This document shows positions 8,017 through 16,153 of a DNA stretch of 64,000 bases, piece after piece; the stretch's first letter is position 1, and every line of letters begins with the position of its first letter. The position numbers and the translations under genes were made by a program. Source of the stretch: Halosimplex pelagicum (GTDB lineage: Archaea; Halobacteriota; Halobacteria; Halobacteriales; Haloarculaceae). Below the pieces are notes generated by a model. It was not told the DNA's origin. It saw only the letters and a program-made list of their open reading frames with translations, and did not search any database. Location: assembly GCF_013415905.1 (NCBI RefSeq), contig NZ_CP058909.1, forward strand, positions 186,001-250,000, in the 5' to 3' direction.

Positions 8017-10632
8017 ATGGTCGACGACCGGGCCGCGAGCGAGGGCGAGGCGACCGAAGCCGGGACGGCGAGTGCCGACGCCGCGAGCGGGTCGACCGCG
8101 AGCGGCGACGAGTCGGAAGACGGCGACGGCACTGGCGCCGGTCCCGAGGGGTGGTCGAGCGGCGACCCCGCCGAGGCCTGGCGCGACGTGTTCGGGTTCG
8201 ACGAGCCCTACGAGAGCCAGACCGACGCGATCGAGACGGCGGTCGAGGTGGGCCAACGCGGCGGCTACTTCGCGATGGAGGGGCCCTGCGGCACCGGCAA
8301 GACGATGGCCGCGCTCACCGCGGGCGCGACGCTCGTCCGGACGACCCGCAAGTACGACCGCGTGATGGTCGTCACACCGGTCAAACAGCAGCGCAACCAG
8401 TTCGTCGAGGACCTGCGGGCGATGAACGCCCGCCTCGCCGCCGACCCCGACCGCCCCGAACCGCTCGACGGCGTCGCGCTGGTCGGCAAGCGCGACCTCT
8501 GCCCGTACGGCCGCGAGGGCGCGTTCCCCGACGACGCCTCGACCCACGACCGCTGCGAGGACCTCCGCGAGAACACCGCGGACCTCGTCGAGGCCGACCG
8601 CCGGTCGGGCGACGAACCCGCGGCCGACGCCGCGCTCGCCAGCGACCCCGAGGATATCTGGTGGGACCCGAGCCTCGCGAGCGACCTGGTACGGGAGGCC
8701 CGCATGGACGCCGACACCTACCGCACCTTCGACAGCGCGCTGGAGACGGCGGGCGCCGAGTCACCGTATCCGCGGAGCCAGCCCAGCGCGCCGGAATCCA
8801 TGACCGCCGGCGACGACGAGCCGCTGTACTGCCCCTTCGAGGCCGACTGGTTCGCCCGCAACAAGGGCTCGCCCGTCGACTTCTCGGTCGGGGAGTCCCG
8901 AGTCGTCACCGCCGACGACTACCTCCCCGCCAGCGTCGAGCGCGGGACCTGCCCCCACCGGGCGATGGGCGTCATGCTCGAACACGCCGACGTGATAATC
9001 GGCAACTACAACCACGTCTTCGACCCCGGATCGCGGCCGCTCGTGGCCGCAGCCCTGGACTCCTCGACCTTCCTCGTCGTCGACGAGGCTCACCGGCTGG
9101 AAGAGCGGGTGCGAGACCTGCTCTCCGACCGGGTTGGCCGCTCGACGATCAAGCGCGCCCGAAACGACTGCAACCACCTCCTCTCGCGTGCGCGGGAGGG
9201 TCGGGACAAGAAACAGCAGGTCAGCGACCGGCTCGCGAGCCACGACGTGCCCCTCTCGGCGCTCGACCAGGCCCGCGAGTTCTACGACGACCTCCTCGGG
9301 TGGCTCGACGAGCGGGTCGAGCGCTACCTCGACGAGGAGGTCGAACGCGACTGGCGCGTCGGCGACCCCGCCGAGAGCGTCCCCGAGCGCGACGTGGAAG
9401 TTCCCCTCAGAGACCCCGACGAGCCGGAACCCGACGAGCTCACTCGGTGGGCCGAGCGGCAGGGCTACGACGGCGAACTCTGGCGGACGCTCGCGACCGT
9501 CGGCGCCGCCGTCGAGGACGCTATCGACGGCCTCGGACTGGCGCGCCAGCCGGTCTGCGCCGCCGTCGGCGCCGTGATGGGCCACTGGTGGGAGCGCGGC
9601 CACGACCGCTATCTCCGGGAGATCGAACTGGAGTACGCCCCGAAGACCGGCCAGGCCGCCGACGCGGTGGACAGGGACTACCAGCGGGTGTACACTCCCG
9701 GGCTCGTCCTGTTCGACTGCATGCCCGCCGAGTCGCTGAAGGAGATCTTCGACGCGCTGGGCGGCGGGGTGTTGATGAGCGCCACCCTCTCGCCGCTGGA
9801 CGTGTTCACCGAGGTCTCGGGGTTGGAATCCCTGCGGGAGGGCGACCCGAACTCCGGTCCCACCCCCGACGAGGGCGACCCCGGGCGCCCGGTCGAGGCG
9901 ACGAGCTACCCGCTGCGGTTCCCCGAGGACAACCGCGCGAGCTGGACGGTCGACGCCGAGCCGTTCACCGCCCGGAATCGGGGCGACCCCTCGGAGATGG
10001 ACCCGCTGGGCGACGGCTGGAACCGCACGCGCGACGAGTACGCCCACGTCCTCCGGTCGGTCGCGCGCTCGCCGGGGAACGTCCTCGTGGCGATGCCCAA
10101 CTACCGGGAGGCCGAGTGGGCCGGCGCCTACCTCGACGAAACCGTCGACAAACCCGTCCTCGTCGACGAGAGCTCCAGCAACGAGGCCACCGAGGAACTC
10201 AAATCTGACTTCTTCGGCGGCGGCGGGAAGGTCCTCGTCACCAGCACCCGCGGGACGCTGACGGAGGGGGTCGACTACGACGGCGAGAAACTGGCCGCGG
10301 CGCTGGTGATCGGCGTCCCCCTCGTGAACGTCGGGTCGCCCCGCGTGCAGGCGGTCCGGCGGGCCTACGCCGACGAGTTCGGCGAGGACAACGCCTTCGC
10401 GTACGCGCTGACCGTCCCGGCGGTCCGCCGGGCGCGCCAGGCCATCGGCCGCGTCATCCGCGGCACCGACGAGGTGGGCGTCCGCGTGTTCGCCGACCGC
10501 CGCTACACGGCGGGCGCTCCCCGCTCGGTCCACGAGTACCTCTCGCCCGCCGAGCGCGAGGAGTTCGTCCGCATGACCGCCGAGTTCCTCGACGGCCAGC
10601 TCGACCGGTTCTGGACCGACCGGTCGCAGTGA
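8017..10632 (+). CDS. XPD/Rad3/DinG-type ATP-dependent DNA helicase
   Basis: An 871-aa superfamily 2 helicase. An acidic tail of about 45 residues is followed by a Q-motif-like FDEPYESQ (61-68), Walker A GPCGTGKT (89-96), and DEAH in VVDEAHRLEERV. C-terminal helicase motifs include LMSATLSPLD, STRGTLTEGVDYDG and RARQAIGRVIRG. Cysteines in KRDLCPYG, HDRCEDL, YCPFEADW and GTCPHRAMG are placed between the Walker motifs as in the [4Fe-4S] cluster domain of XPD. It should unwind DNA 5' to 3' in repair. The region between it and the kinase gene (7775-8016) is a divergent promoter region. Confidence 0.9.
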   Translation: MVDDRAASEGEATEAGTASADAASGSTASGDESEDGDGTGAGPEGWSSGDPAEAWRDVFGFDEPYESQTDAIETAVEVGQRGGYFAMEGPCGTGKTMAALTAGATLVRTTRKYDRVMVVTPVKQQRNQFVEDLRAMNARLAADPDRPEPLDGVALVGKRDLCPYGREGAFPDDASTHDRCEDLRENTADLVEADRRSGDEPAADAALASDPEDIWWDPSLASDLVREARMDADTYRTFDSALETAGAESPYPRSQPSAPESMTAGDDEPLYCPFEADWFARNKGSPVDFSVGESRVVTADDYLPASVERGTCPHRAMGVMLEHADVIIGNYNHVFDPGSRPLVAAALDSSTFLVVDEAHRLEERVRDLLSDRVGRSTIKRARNDCNHLLSRAREGRDKKQQVSDRLASHDVPLSALDQAREFYDDLLGWLDERVERYLDEEVERDWRVGDPAESVPERDVEVPLRDPDEPEPDELTRWAERQGYDGELWRTLATVGAAVEDAIDGLGLARQPVCAAVGAVMGHWWERGHDRYLREIELEYAPKTGQAADAVDRDYQRVYTPGLVLFDCMPAESLKEIFDALGGGVLMSATLSPLDVFTEVSGLESLREGDPNSGPTPDEGDPGRPVEATSYPLRFPEDNRASWTVDAEPFTARNRGDPSEMDPLGDGWNRTRDEYAHVLRSVARSPGNVLVAMPNYREAEWAGAYLDETVDKPVLVDESSSNEATEELKSDFFGGGGKVLVTSTRGTLTEGVDYDGEKLAAALVIGVPLVNVGSPRVQAVRRAYADEFGEDNAFAYALTVPAVRRARQAIGRVIRGTDEVGVRVFADRRYTAGAPRSVHEYLSPAEREEFVRMTAEFLDGQLDRFWTDRSQ

Positions 10633-10880
10633 CCCGGGAGACCTCCTCGGTCCGGCCGCGAGAACCGAAGATCCCGCTCGTCCCGACCTGCGGGACCCGT
10701 TCGTCCGGAACCTGTCGGCGCGCCGTCGTGCGATCGGTCGTTCGTATCAACCCGGTTATCGGTAGCGCGGTGGTACCGGGTAGAAGCGGGCTCCTGTCGG
10801 ACCGAGAGGGGAAGTTAATCGGTCTATACCGCCGTCCACGGCCGGAAAGCATATGCCGGAGGATTACAGTTACTCAAGGG

Positions 10881-11036
10881 ATGCCAGAGTGTCAGAACTG
10901 TGGGTCGTTCGTGACAGAGGCGTACGTACGCGTATTCACGCCCGACGGTCACACCGGCCCCCGCGTCTGTCCGTTCTGCGAAGACAAACTCCGTGACGGC
11001 GCCGAGGTGCGCGAGGCTCGGTCGTCGCGGTCATAG
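10881..11036 (+). CDS. Very short zinc-ribbon protein (51 aa, DUF7563-like)
   Basis: The protein begins MPECQNCGSFVTEAYVRVF and contains RVCPFCEDKLRDG near residue 30. Two CxxC pairs form a complete four-Cys zinc ribbon. It matches a short family conserved across haloarchaea that I recall as DUF7563, with no established role. The start at 10881 gives the conserved first residues; longer upstream in-frame sequence lacks the family's character. The 248 bp between the helicase stop and this ATG contain no gene that I can support. Confidence 0.8.
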   Translation: MPECQNCGSFVTEAYVRVFTPDGHTGPRVCPFCEDKLRDGAEVREARSSRS

Positions 11037-11191
11037 GCATCTCGCCTGTCCACCGCTCGTGCCGGCCGTCCGGGGGGACGGTCGATCACCGCTGTTTCGG
11101 TAGGTGCGAACGCCCTCGCCAGCCGCTGCACTCTCTCCAGAATACTTGCGCCGACGGCAAAACACTCCGCGGCTCCCGGAGTGGTCGAGGT

Positions 11192-11395
11192 ATGGACGAC
11201 GCCCTCCGACGGCGGCTGAACGCGATACTCGGGCTCTCGATCCTGGCCGTGAGCCTCCTTCTCGGGCTGGTCCTCGGACGGACCCGGCAGGACGAACTGT
11301 TTCTCGCGGCCGGGTCGCTCGTCGTACTCGTCTCCGTCGCGATCGCACTCGCGCTCGCGCGGTCGAACCCTCCTGGAGAAGTTGACGGTGGGTGA
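11192..11395 (+). CDS. Small two-helix membrane protein (67 aa)
   Basis: The protein starts MDDALRRRLNAILGLSIL and has two hydrophobic helices (about residues 10-28 and 36-58), linked by GRTRQDELF and followed by a short polar tail. I do not recognise the family; many haloarchaea carry such uncharacterised small membrane proteins. It is convergent with the helicase gene whose stop lies 48 bp away. Confidence 0.6.
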   Translation: MDDALRRRLNAILGLSILAVSLLLGLVLGRTRQDELFLAAGSLVVLVSVAIALALARSNPPGEVDGG

Positions 11396-11443
11396 GCGGC
11401 GGTCGTCGAACGGCGGGCGCGCTCGGCAGGCCGCGACGGCGCC

Positions 11444-13300
11444 TCAGTCGGCGGCGACGGCGTCGCCGAGCTCCTGGGCGTTGGCGAGCACGTCCTCGAC
11501 GGAGTCGCCGGTCGGCTCGTTGTTCAGCAGCACGTCGATGGGCAGCGTCGGCGCGCCGTCGACGAGGTTCTCCATGATGACCAGACGCTCGCGGGCGCGG
11601 GACATCCCGACGTAGAAGACGCGCCGTTCGTTGTCGGTGAGCGTCGGGACGGGCGAGGTGCGCTTGGTGAACTCCTCGTCGCCGGGGACCTCGCGGTCGG
11701 ACTGGTCGACGGTGGCGGCCATCTGCTCGACGACCTTCTCCGTGAGGTCGGTGGCGACGAAGACGTGGTCGGCCTCGCGACCCTTCGCGCTGTGGATGGT
11801 GCCCAGGCGCACGCGGTCGGTCTCCATGCCCTCGTACTCCCCGGAGAAGTACGCCTCGACGGACCGTTCCTGGAAGCTAGTGACCTTCCGGAGCATGTCG
11901 GCGGCCGCCCGGGGGTCGGGAACGAACGGCGCGTAGTCGCGGATCGTCTCCGGTTCGACCGACAGCTCTTCGAGGTCCTCGACGTCGGCGGCCTCCTCCA
12001 TCTCGTCGAGCTCGTCGAACAGGTCGTCGCGCTCGCTCGTGCCGAACGCGGAGTCGGCCAGCATGTCCGCGAGCCGACGGGCCTCCAGCCCGGTGACGGA
12101 CTCTTCCTCGTCAAGTTTCTCGATGGCGCGGACGTACTGGGTGAGCCGGTCGGTCCACATCCGCTGGTCGGTCAGGCAGGTGAAGGGGATCCCCTCGCCG
12201 ATAAACTCGTCGATGAACTGGAACATCTGGTAGCGCGCGCGGAAGAGGATCATCGCGGTGCCCTCCTCGTCCTGTTCGATCGTGGTGCGGACGTTGCGCA
12301 CGAGGTCGATCATCGAGGGGTTCTGGACGCCCTCGACGCGGCCGCCCTCCTTGCGGGGGTTGAGGTCTTTCTCCTGACGCTTCTCGATGTGGCTGACCTC
12401 CCGGTTGACGACGTTGAGGATCCGCGAGGGGAGCCGGTAGGAGTTGGGGAGGATGTTGTCGTCGGTGACGTGCTCCTCCAGCAGCAGGTCGGGGTCGGCG
12501 CCCTGCCAGGCGTAGACGACCTGGTCGTCGTCGCCGGCGATCAGCACCGTCTCCATGTGCGGGCGCCACTCCCGGTAGACGTCGTACTGCAGCGTCGTGA
12601 TGTCCTGGAACTCGTCGATGACGAGGTAGTCGACGCTGGGCATCAGCGACCGCTGGGCGACGCGTTCGAGCATGTCGGCGAAGCCGACCACGTCGTTCTC
12701 GCCCTTGTACTGGCGCCAGGCGCGGATCGTCTCGGGGACGCTGATGCGGTCGTCGTCGCTGGGCCAGGTCGGCGTGTACTTGTTGCCGGTCTGGGCGTTG
12801 TCGTCGATCTCCGGCGGGAGCCGGACGACCTCGTCGTCCCACTTGAACGGGACGTCGTACCAGTCGGCCACGTCCCGGCGGGTCCGCTGGAGCCACTGGC
12901 TCGTGGCGATGATCTTGTTGCCGATCGTGGTCGAGCGAGCGGTGCGACGCCGGGAGCCCTCGTACTCGTCCTCGTACTCGACGCCGAACTCGTCGCAGAA
13001 CTCCTCCTTGTCGGACTCGCCGACCACGTCCCCCCGCGAGAGGTCGAGGAGCTCGTAGGCTTTCGCGTGCATCGTGCAGACGTTCCCCTTGAGCGCGCGC
13101 GGGGACTCGCCGAGCCGCTCGGCGAGGCGTTCGCGGATCTCCGCCGCGGCCGCCCGAGTGTAGGACACCACCAGCACGTCCCGGAACTCCACGTCGTCGT
13201 TCTCTTCCAGCAGGGTCTCGACCCTGTCGAGCAGTGCCGTCGTCTTCCCGCTCCCGGGACCACCAAACAGGCGCGTCACCTGGGTGGACGGTTCAGTCAT
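11444..13300 (-). CDS. UvrD/Rep-type superfamily 1 DNA helicase
   Basis: 618 aa. Walker A GGPGSGKT at residues 13-20, motif Ia VVSYTRAAAAEIRERL, Walker B DEFQDITTLQ, motif III LIAGDDDQVVYAWQGADPD, and motifs V-VI LGTIHSAKGREADHVFVA and VFYVGMSRARERLVI are all in order. Family members translocate 3' to 5' on single-stranded DNA in repair and replication restart. At 618 aa it is shorter than bacterial UvrD (about 720), which is usual for the haloarchaeal version. It is transcribed alone on the minus strand with a short 5' region of about 110 bp. Confidence 0.92.
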   Translation of the reverse strand: MTEPSTQVTRLFGGPGSGKTTALLDRVETLLEENDDVEFRDVLVVSYTRAAAAEIRERLAERLGESPRALKGNVCTMHAKAYELLDLSRGDVVGESDKEEFCDEFGVEYEDEYEGSRRRTARSTTIGNKIIATSQWLQRTRRDVADWYDVPFKWDDEVVRLPPEIDDNAQTGNKYTPTWPSDDDRISVPETIRAWRQYKGENDVVGFADMLERVAQRSLMPSVDYLVIDEFQDITTLQYDVYREWRPHMETVLIAGDDDQVVYAWQGADPDLLLEEHVTDDNILPNSYRLPSRILNVVNREVSHIEKRQEKDLNPRKEGGRVEGVQNPSMIDLVRNVRTTIEQDEEGTAMILFRARYQMFQFIDEFIGEGIPFTCLTDQRMWTDRLTQYVRAIEKLDEEESVTGLEARRLADMLADSAFGTSERDDLFDELDEMEEAADVEDLEELSVEPETIRDYAPFVPDPRAAADMLRKVTSFQERSVEAYFSGEYEGMETDRVRLGTIHSAKGREADHVFVATDLTEKVVEQMAATVDQSDREVPGDEEFTKRTSPVPTLTDNERRVFYVGMSRARERLVIMENLVDGAPTLPIDVLLNNEPTGDSVEDVLANAQELGDAVAAD

Positions 13301-13410
13301 TGGACCACTAGTGGGGCCCGTGGGTCATAAACGGCGTGGCTTGGAGGCGTCACCGCGCCGACGCGAGCGCCGCCGTTCGAGCGACGGTCCGGAGCGGCGC
13401 GAACCGCGGG

Positions 13411-13710
13411 TCAGTCCCTGTACAGCGAGACGTACAGCATCGTGAACCCGATGATGAAGGGGATCGATTCGGTCATCCGGAAGAACAGCCGGACGGTCTC
13501 GGTCGCCTCGCGCACGCCGATCTGGGCGATGACGGTGCTGGCGACGCCCATGCTGATGAACGCGAAACCCATGAAGGCGTACTGCAGGCGCTCGGAGGGG
13601 CGCTGTCGGTACGCCTGGAAACTGATCAACGTGATCCCGAGCGAGAGCCCGAACACCGCCATCCGCATCAGCGCCAGGACCCCCCGCATGACCGCGGCGA
13701 CTTCTACCAT
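13411..13710 (-). CDS. DUF7521-like membrane protein paired with a wHTH gene
   Basis: 99 aa with three hydrophobic helices (about 5-28, 41-63, 75-97) and the connecting segment SFQAYRQRPSERLQYAFMGF. This matches the small haloarchaeal membrane protein family I recall as DUF7521. The gene follows the winged-helix gene at 13841-14191 by 130 bp on the same strand. In haloarchaea such regulator-membrane protein pairs recur, which suggests a sensing pair, but the signal is unknown. Confidence 0.75.
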   Translation of the reverse strand: MVEVAAVMRGVLALMRMAVFGLSLGITLISFQAYRQRPSERLQYAFMGFAFISMGVASTVIAQIGVREATETVRLFFRMTESIPFIIGFTMLYVSLYRD

Positions 13711-13840
13711 TCGTCGTCTGTCCGGCAGGACGCACCGACATATAATTTCGCCGGTCCGCGTGCGGTCGGTCGAGCGGACGCTCGCGTCGCGGCGATGTCT
13801 GTCGCGGTCGGTCGCGGCGCCGTCCCGCCTCGTACCGCGC

Positions 13841-14191
13841 TCACTCGGGGTTGAGGTCGTCCCAGAGCTGGCTGAACCGGTCCGGGAGGTTCTCCTCGCG
13901 GTAGATACGCACCTTGTACTCGTCGTCCTCCAGCGAGATGACCGTCGACTCGAAGTTCGACTCGTAGACCTTGTAGTGGTTGCCGTCGTCGGCCACCAGC
14001 GTCTGGTCTTTGACGAGGTCGTACTGGGTGAGCATCTCGATGCGGCGGTAGACGGTCGGTAGCGACAGGTCGCACTCTTCGCTCAGGTCCTTCGCCGACC
14101 GGGGCTCGCGACTGATCGCGGCGAGCACCCGGCGGGCGTGTTCGTCTCCGATGGTATCGAGGATCTCCTCGATTGCCCGTTCGTCGTCCAC
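13841..14191 (-). CDS. Winged helix-turn-helix transcriptional regulator
   Basis: 116 aa. The N-terminal two thirds are an ArsR-like winged helix: DEHARRVLAAISREPRSAKD, then the recognition region CDLSLPTVYRRIEMLTQYDL, then a wing with QTLVADDGNHYKVY. The C-terminal part (SNFESTVISLEDDEYKVRIY) has the pattern of the haloarchaeal regulators that precede DUF7521 genes. No metal-binding Cys motif of classic ArsR proteins is present. It probably controls its own operon with the membrane protein gene at 13411-13710. Confidence 0.85.
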   Translation of the reverse strand: MDDERAIEEILDTIGDEHARRVLAAISREPRSAKDLSEECDLSLPTVYRRIEMLTQYDLVKDQTLVADDGNHYKVYESNFESTVISLEDDEYKVRIYREENLPDRFSQLWDDLNPE

Positions 14192-14755
14192 TACCAGTGT
14201 GATCTCTTGAGGTGTTACAAAGACCTTTCGAGCGGGCGGCTCTTTCAGGCTCAGAAAACGCGCCTACCCCCTTATGGGAATCCCCCCACAACGCTGGAAT
14301 GCGGACCAAGTGCGAGCCCGAACGGCCCATCGCACCGTGCGCATCCGTGTGTGCCTGGTGGGGTGTGGGTTCGACCGGCCCCCGGCGGGAGCCCGACCGC
14401 GCCATCCGGCGTGGGGCGTTCCCTCGCGGGCCGGCTCGGGTCGCCCGGGCTCGCATGCGGTCCTCGCCGGCACGAGCGCGCTGCCGGAGGTCGTTCCCGG
14501 TGCATTCCCCCCTAACGCGTCTCCCCCGACGCAGCCCGGGAACGAACGGGTCTCCCGACCCGCCGGCTCTCCCCCCTGCCGGCCTCCGTTGCCCGCCTTC
14601 CGGTGGACTTCCCCCTACTTTCCCCCCAACGTTCCCCCTTTTCGACCGACCGGTCAGCACCGCGAGCCGACCGAGTCCCCGAGCGGCCGCCCGGGTTGCA
14701 GCCTGCAGCCGCAAGGGCGAGCTACAGGTGTTCGAAAGGGGTATATCCGGGCGCT
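14192..14755. other. Long intergenic region with clustered C-runs, no gene found
   Basis: No reading frame here has haloarchaeal protein character. The plus strand contains repeated C-runs of five or six, for example around 14284, 14508, 14522, 14571, 14610, 14624 and 14635, so the minus strand is unusually G-run rich. I looked for tRNA, SRP RNA and RNase P signatures and saw none that convinced me. The left end must hold the promoter of the wHTH gene and the right end that of the PRC-barrel gene. Confidence 0.5.
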
Positions 14756-15001
14756 ATGGCGACTGATACCGAGATCACCGACGCCGACGAGGGCAAGAAA
14801 GTAATCGGGGCGGACGGCGACGAGGTCGGTCGCGTCGTCGAGGTGAGCCACGGCACGGCACACGTCGAGCCCGACCCGGGCATCTCGGACACGATCATGT
14901 CCAAACTCGGCTGGGGGGACAGTGGCGAAGACGCGTACCCGCTCCAGGAGGAGCGGATCGATTCGGTCACAGACGACGAGATCCGACTCGGCACCCTCTG
15001 A
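14756..15001 (+). CDS. PRC-barrel-like small protein (81 aa)
   Basis: The sequence MATDTEITDADEGKKVIGAD followed by GDEVGRVVEVSHGTAHVEPD is the short six-strand beta pattern of PRC-barrel domains. ERIDSVTDDEIRL supplies the last strands. In archaea such small PRC-barrel proteins are thought to act in RNA metabolism or as assembly adaptors; nothing here narrows this. The upstream sequence GTATATC lies only 10-15 bases before the ATG, closer than expected for a leaderless promoter, so the exact start or promoter deserves caution. Confidence 0.75.
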   Translation: MATDTEITDADEGKKVIGADGDEVGRVVEVSHGTAHVEPDPGISDTIMSKLGWGDSGEDAYPLQEERIDSVTDDEIRLGTL

Positions 15002-15122
15002 TCGGGGTCGCTCGGTCCGTTTCTGCCGGCTCGTCCCACCGAGCACCAGCGGCCGCCGTGCCACCGTTTGCGGTCGCGAAGCAGCCGCCAGCGCCGCGCT
15101 CGCGGACGGTCCTTTCGGCCGC

Positions 15123-16151
15123 TCACGACCGCGAGACGACGTACACCGCGGCGGCCCCGCCGGCCAGCACCGCGAACACGTAGCTGGCCAGCCGGTAGAC
15201 GATGGCGATAGAGAGGCCGGTGGCGAAGGAGAACCCGCCCAGCGTCCCGAGCAGGCCGGCCAGCGCCGCCTCGACGCCGGCGAGGCCGCCGGGCGAGGGG
15301 GTCAGTCCGGCGAGTGTGCTCGCGGGGACGATGAAGAAGACGAGGAAGATGGAGATGGACTCACCGAGAGCGCGGACCGCGGCGTACAGCGGCAGGGCGA
15401 AGAAGAGCCAGCCGACGAAGGAGTAGACGAGCGCGTGGGCCAGCGCCGTCCGGTCGGCGGCGATGCGCTCGAAGGCCGTGTTGAGTTCGCGCAGTCGCTC
15501 GCGCAGCCCTTCGACGCTGAGGAAACGAACCCGCCGGACGACCGGCGCGGCGACGCGCAGGGCGAACGACCCGACGCGGCGGCGCGAGCGCCAGCCGACG
15601 ACCGCGGCGACCGGCACCCCCACCGCGAAGACGACGAGGATGCCCGCGACGCCGCGGACCTGCTGCGAGAGCGTCGTCCGCACGACGAGGACGACGGTGC
15701 CGATGGCGGCGAAGGTGAAGAAGGGGAGGAGGTTCAGCAGGTCCGCCGTCACGACCGAGGCCAGCGAGTCCTCGTAGGACGCCTCCGTGTCCCTAGAGAG
15801 CACGTAGGCGATGAAGGGCTCGCCCCCGGCCTGGCCCAGCGGGGTGACGTAGTTGGCGAACGTCGCCGCGTAGTAGGTGACGACGAGCTTGCGGAACGGG
15901 ATCCGATAGCCGACCACCCGGAGCACTATCTGCCAGGCCTTCGCCCAGGCGACGAGGCCGACGGCCGTCGAGAGACAGCCGACGGCCAGCCACGTCGGGT
16001 CCGCGCGGGCGAGTTCCGCGCGGATCTTGTCGATGCCGATACCGTAGGCGATCAGCGCGAGGACGACGAGGGCGATTGCGAACCCGCCGACTATCTTGAC
16101 GGCCATCTGGCGGTCGACGAAGTCGAACAGATCCCGTCCAGTGTCGCTCAC
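15123..16151 (-). CDS. YbhN/UPF0104 (LPG-synthase transmembrane-domain) family protein
   Basis: 342 aa with about eight hydrophobic helices. Typical features are the start DRQMAVKIVGGFAIALVVL, then WQIVLRVVGYRIPFRKLV, then NYVTPLGQAGGEPFIAYVLS (the G..GGEP signature), and TPSPGGLAGVEAAL near the C-terminus. The family includes the membrane part of lysyl-phosphatidylglycerol synthases and archaeal proteins near glycosylation genes. A lipid or polyprenyl-phosphate-linked transport role is plausible but unproven. Its start lies 2 bp after the stop of the sulfatase-fold gene, so the two are almost certainly cotranscribed and probably act together on an envelope lipid or glycan. Confidence 0.85.
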   Translation of the reverse strand: MSDTGRDLFDFVDRQMAVKIVGGFAIALVVLALIAYGIGIDKIRAELARADPTWLAVGCLSTAVGLVAWAKAWQIVLRVVGYRIPFRKLVVTYYAATFANYVTPLGQAGGEPFIAYVLSRDTEASYEDSLASVVTADLLNLLPFFTFAAIGTVVLVVRTTLSQQVRGVAGILVVFAVGVPVAAVVGWRSRRRVGSFALRVAAPVVRRVRFLSVEGLRERLRELNTAFERIAADRTALAHALVYSFVGWLFFALPLYAAVRALGESISIFLVFFIVPASTLAGLTPSPGGLAGVEAALAGLLGTLGGFSFATGLSIAIVYRLASYVFAVLAGGAAAVYVVSRS

Positions 16152-16153
16152 GG

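Noticed and set aside
5645..8365. A 906-codon open frame on the plus strand
   Set aside because: It lies antisense to the sensor kinase and helicase start; its composition (Arg, Val and Leu in periodic runs, no domain) is that of a shadow frame in G+C-rich DNA.
8761..10533. A 590-codon open frame on the minus strand
   Set aside because: It is antisense to the XPD-type helicase, which has all its motifs; the shadow frame has none.
14200..14755. RNase P RNA or SRP RNA in the long intergenic region
   Set aside because: I found neither the conserved RNase P core strings nor the SRP GGAAG/AGCAG tetraloop region on either strand.
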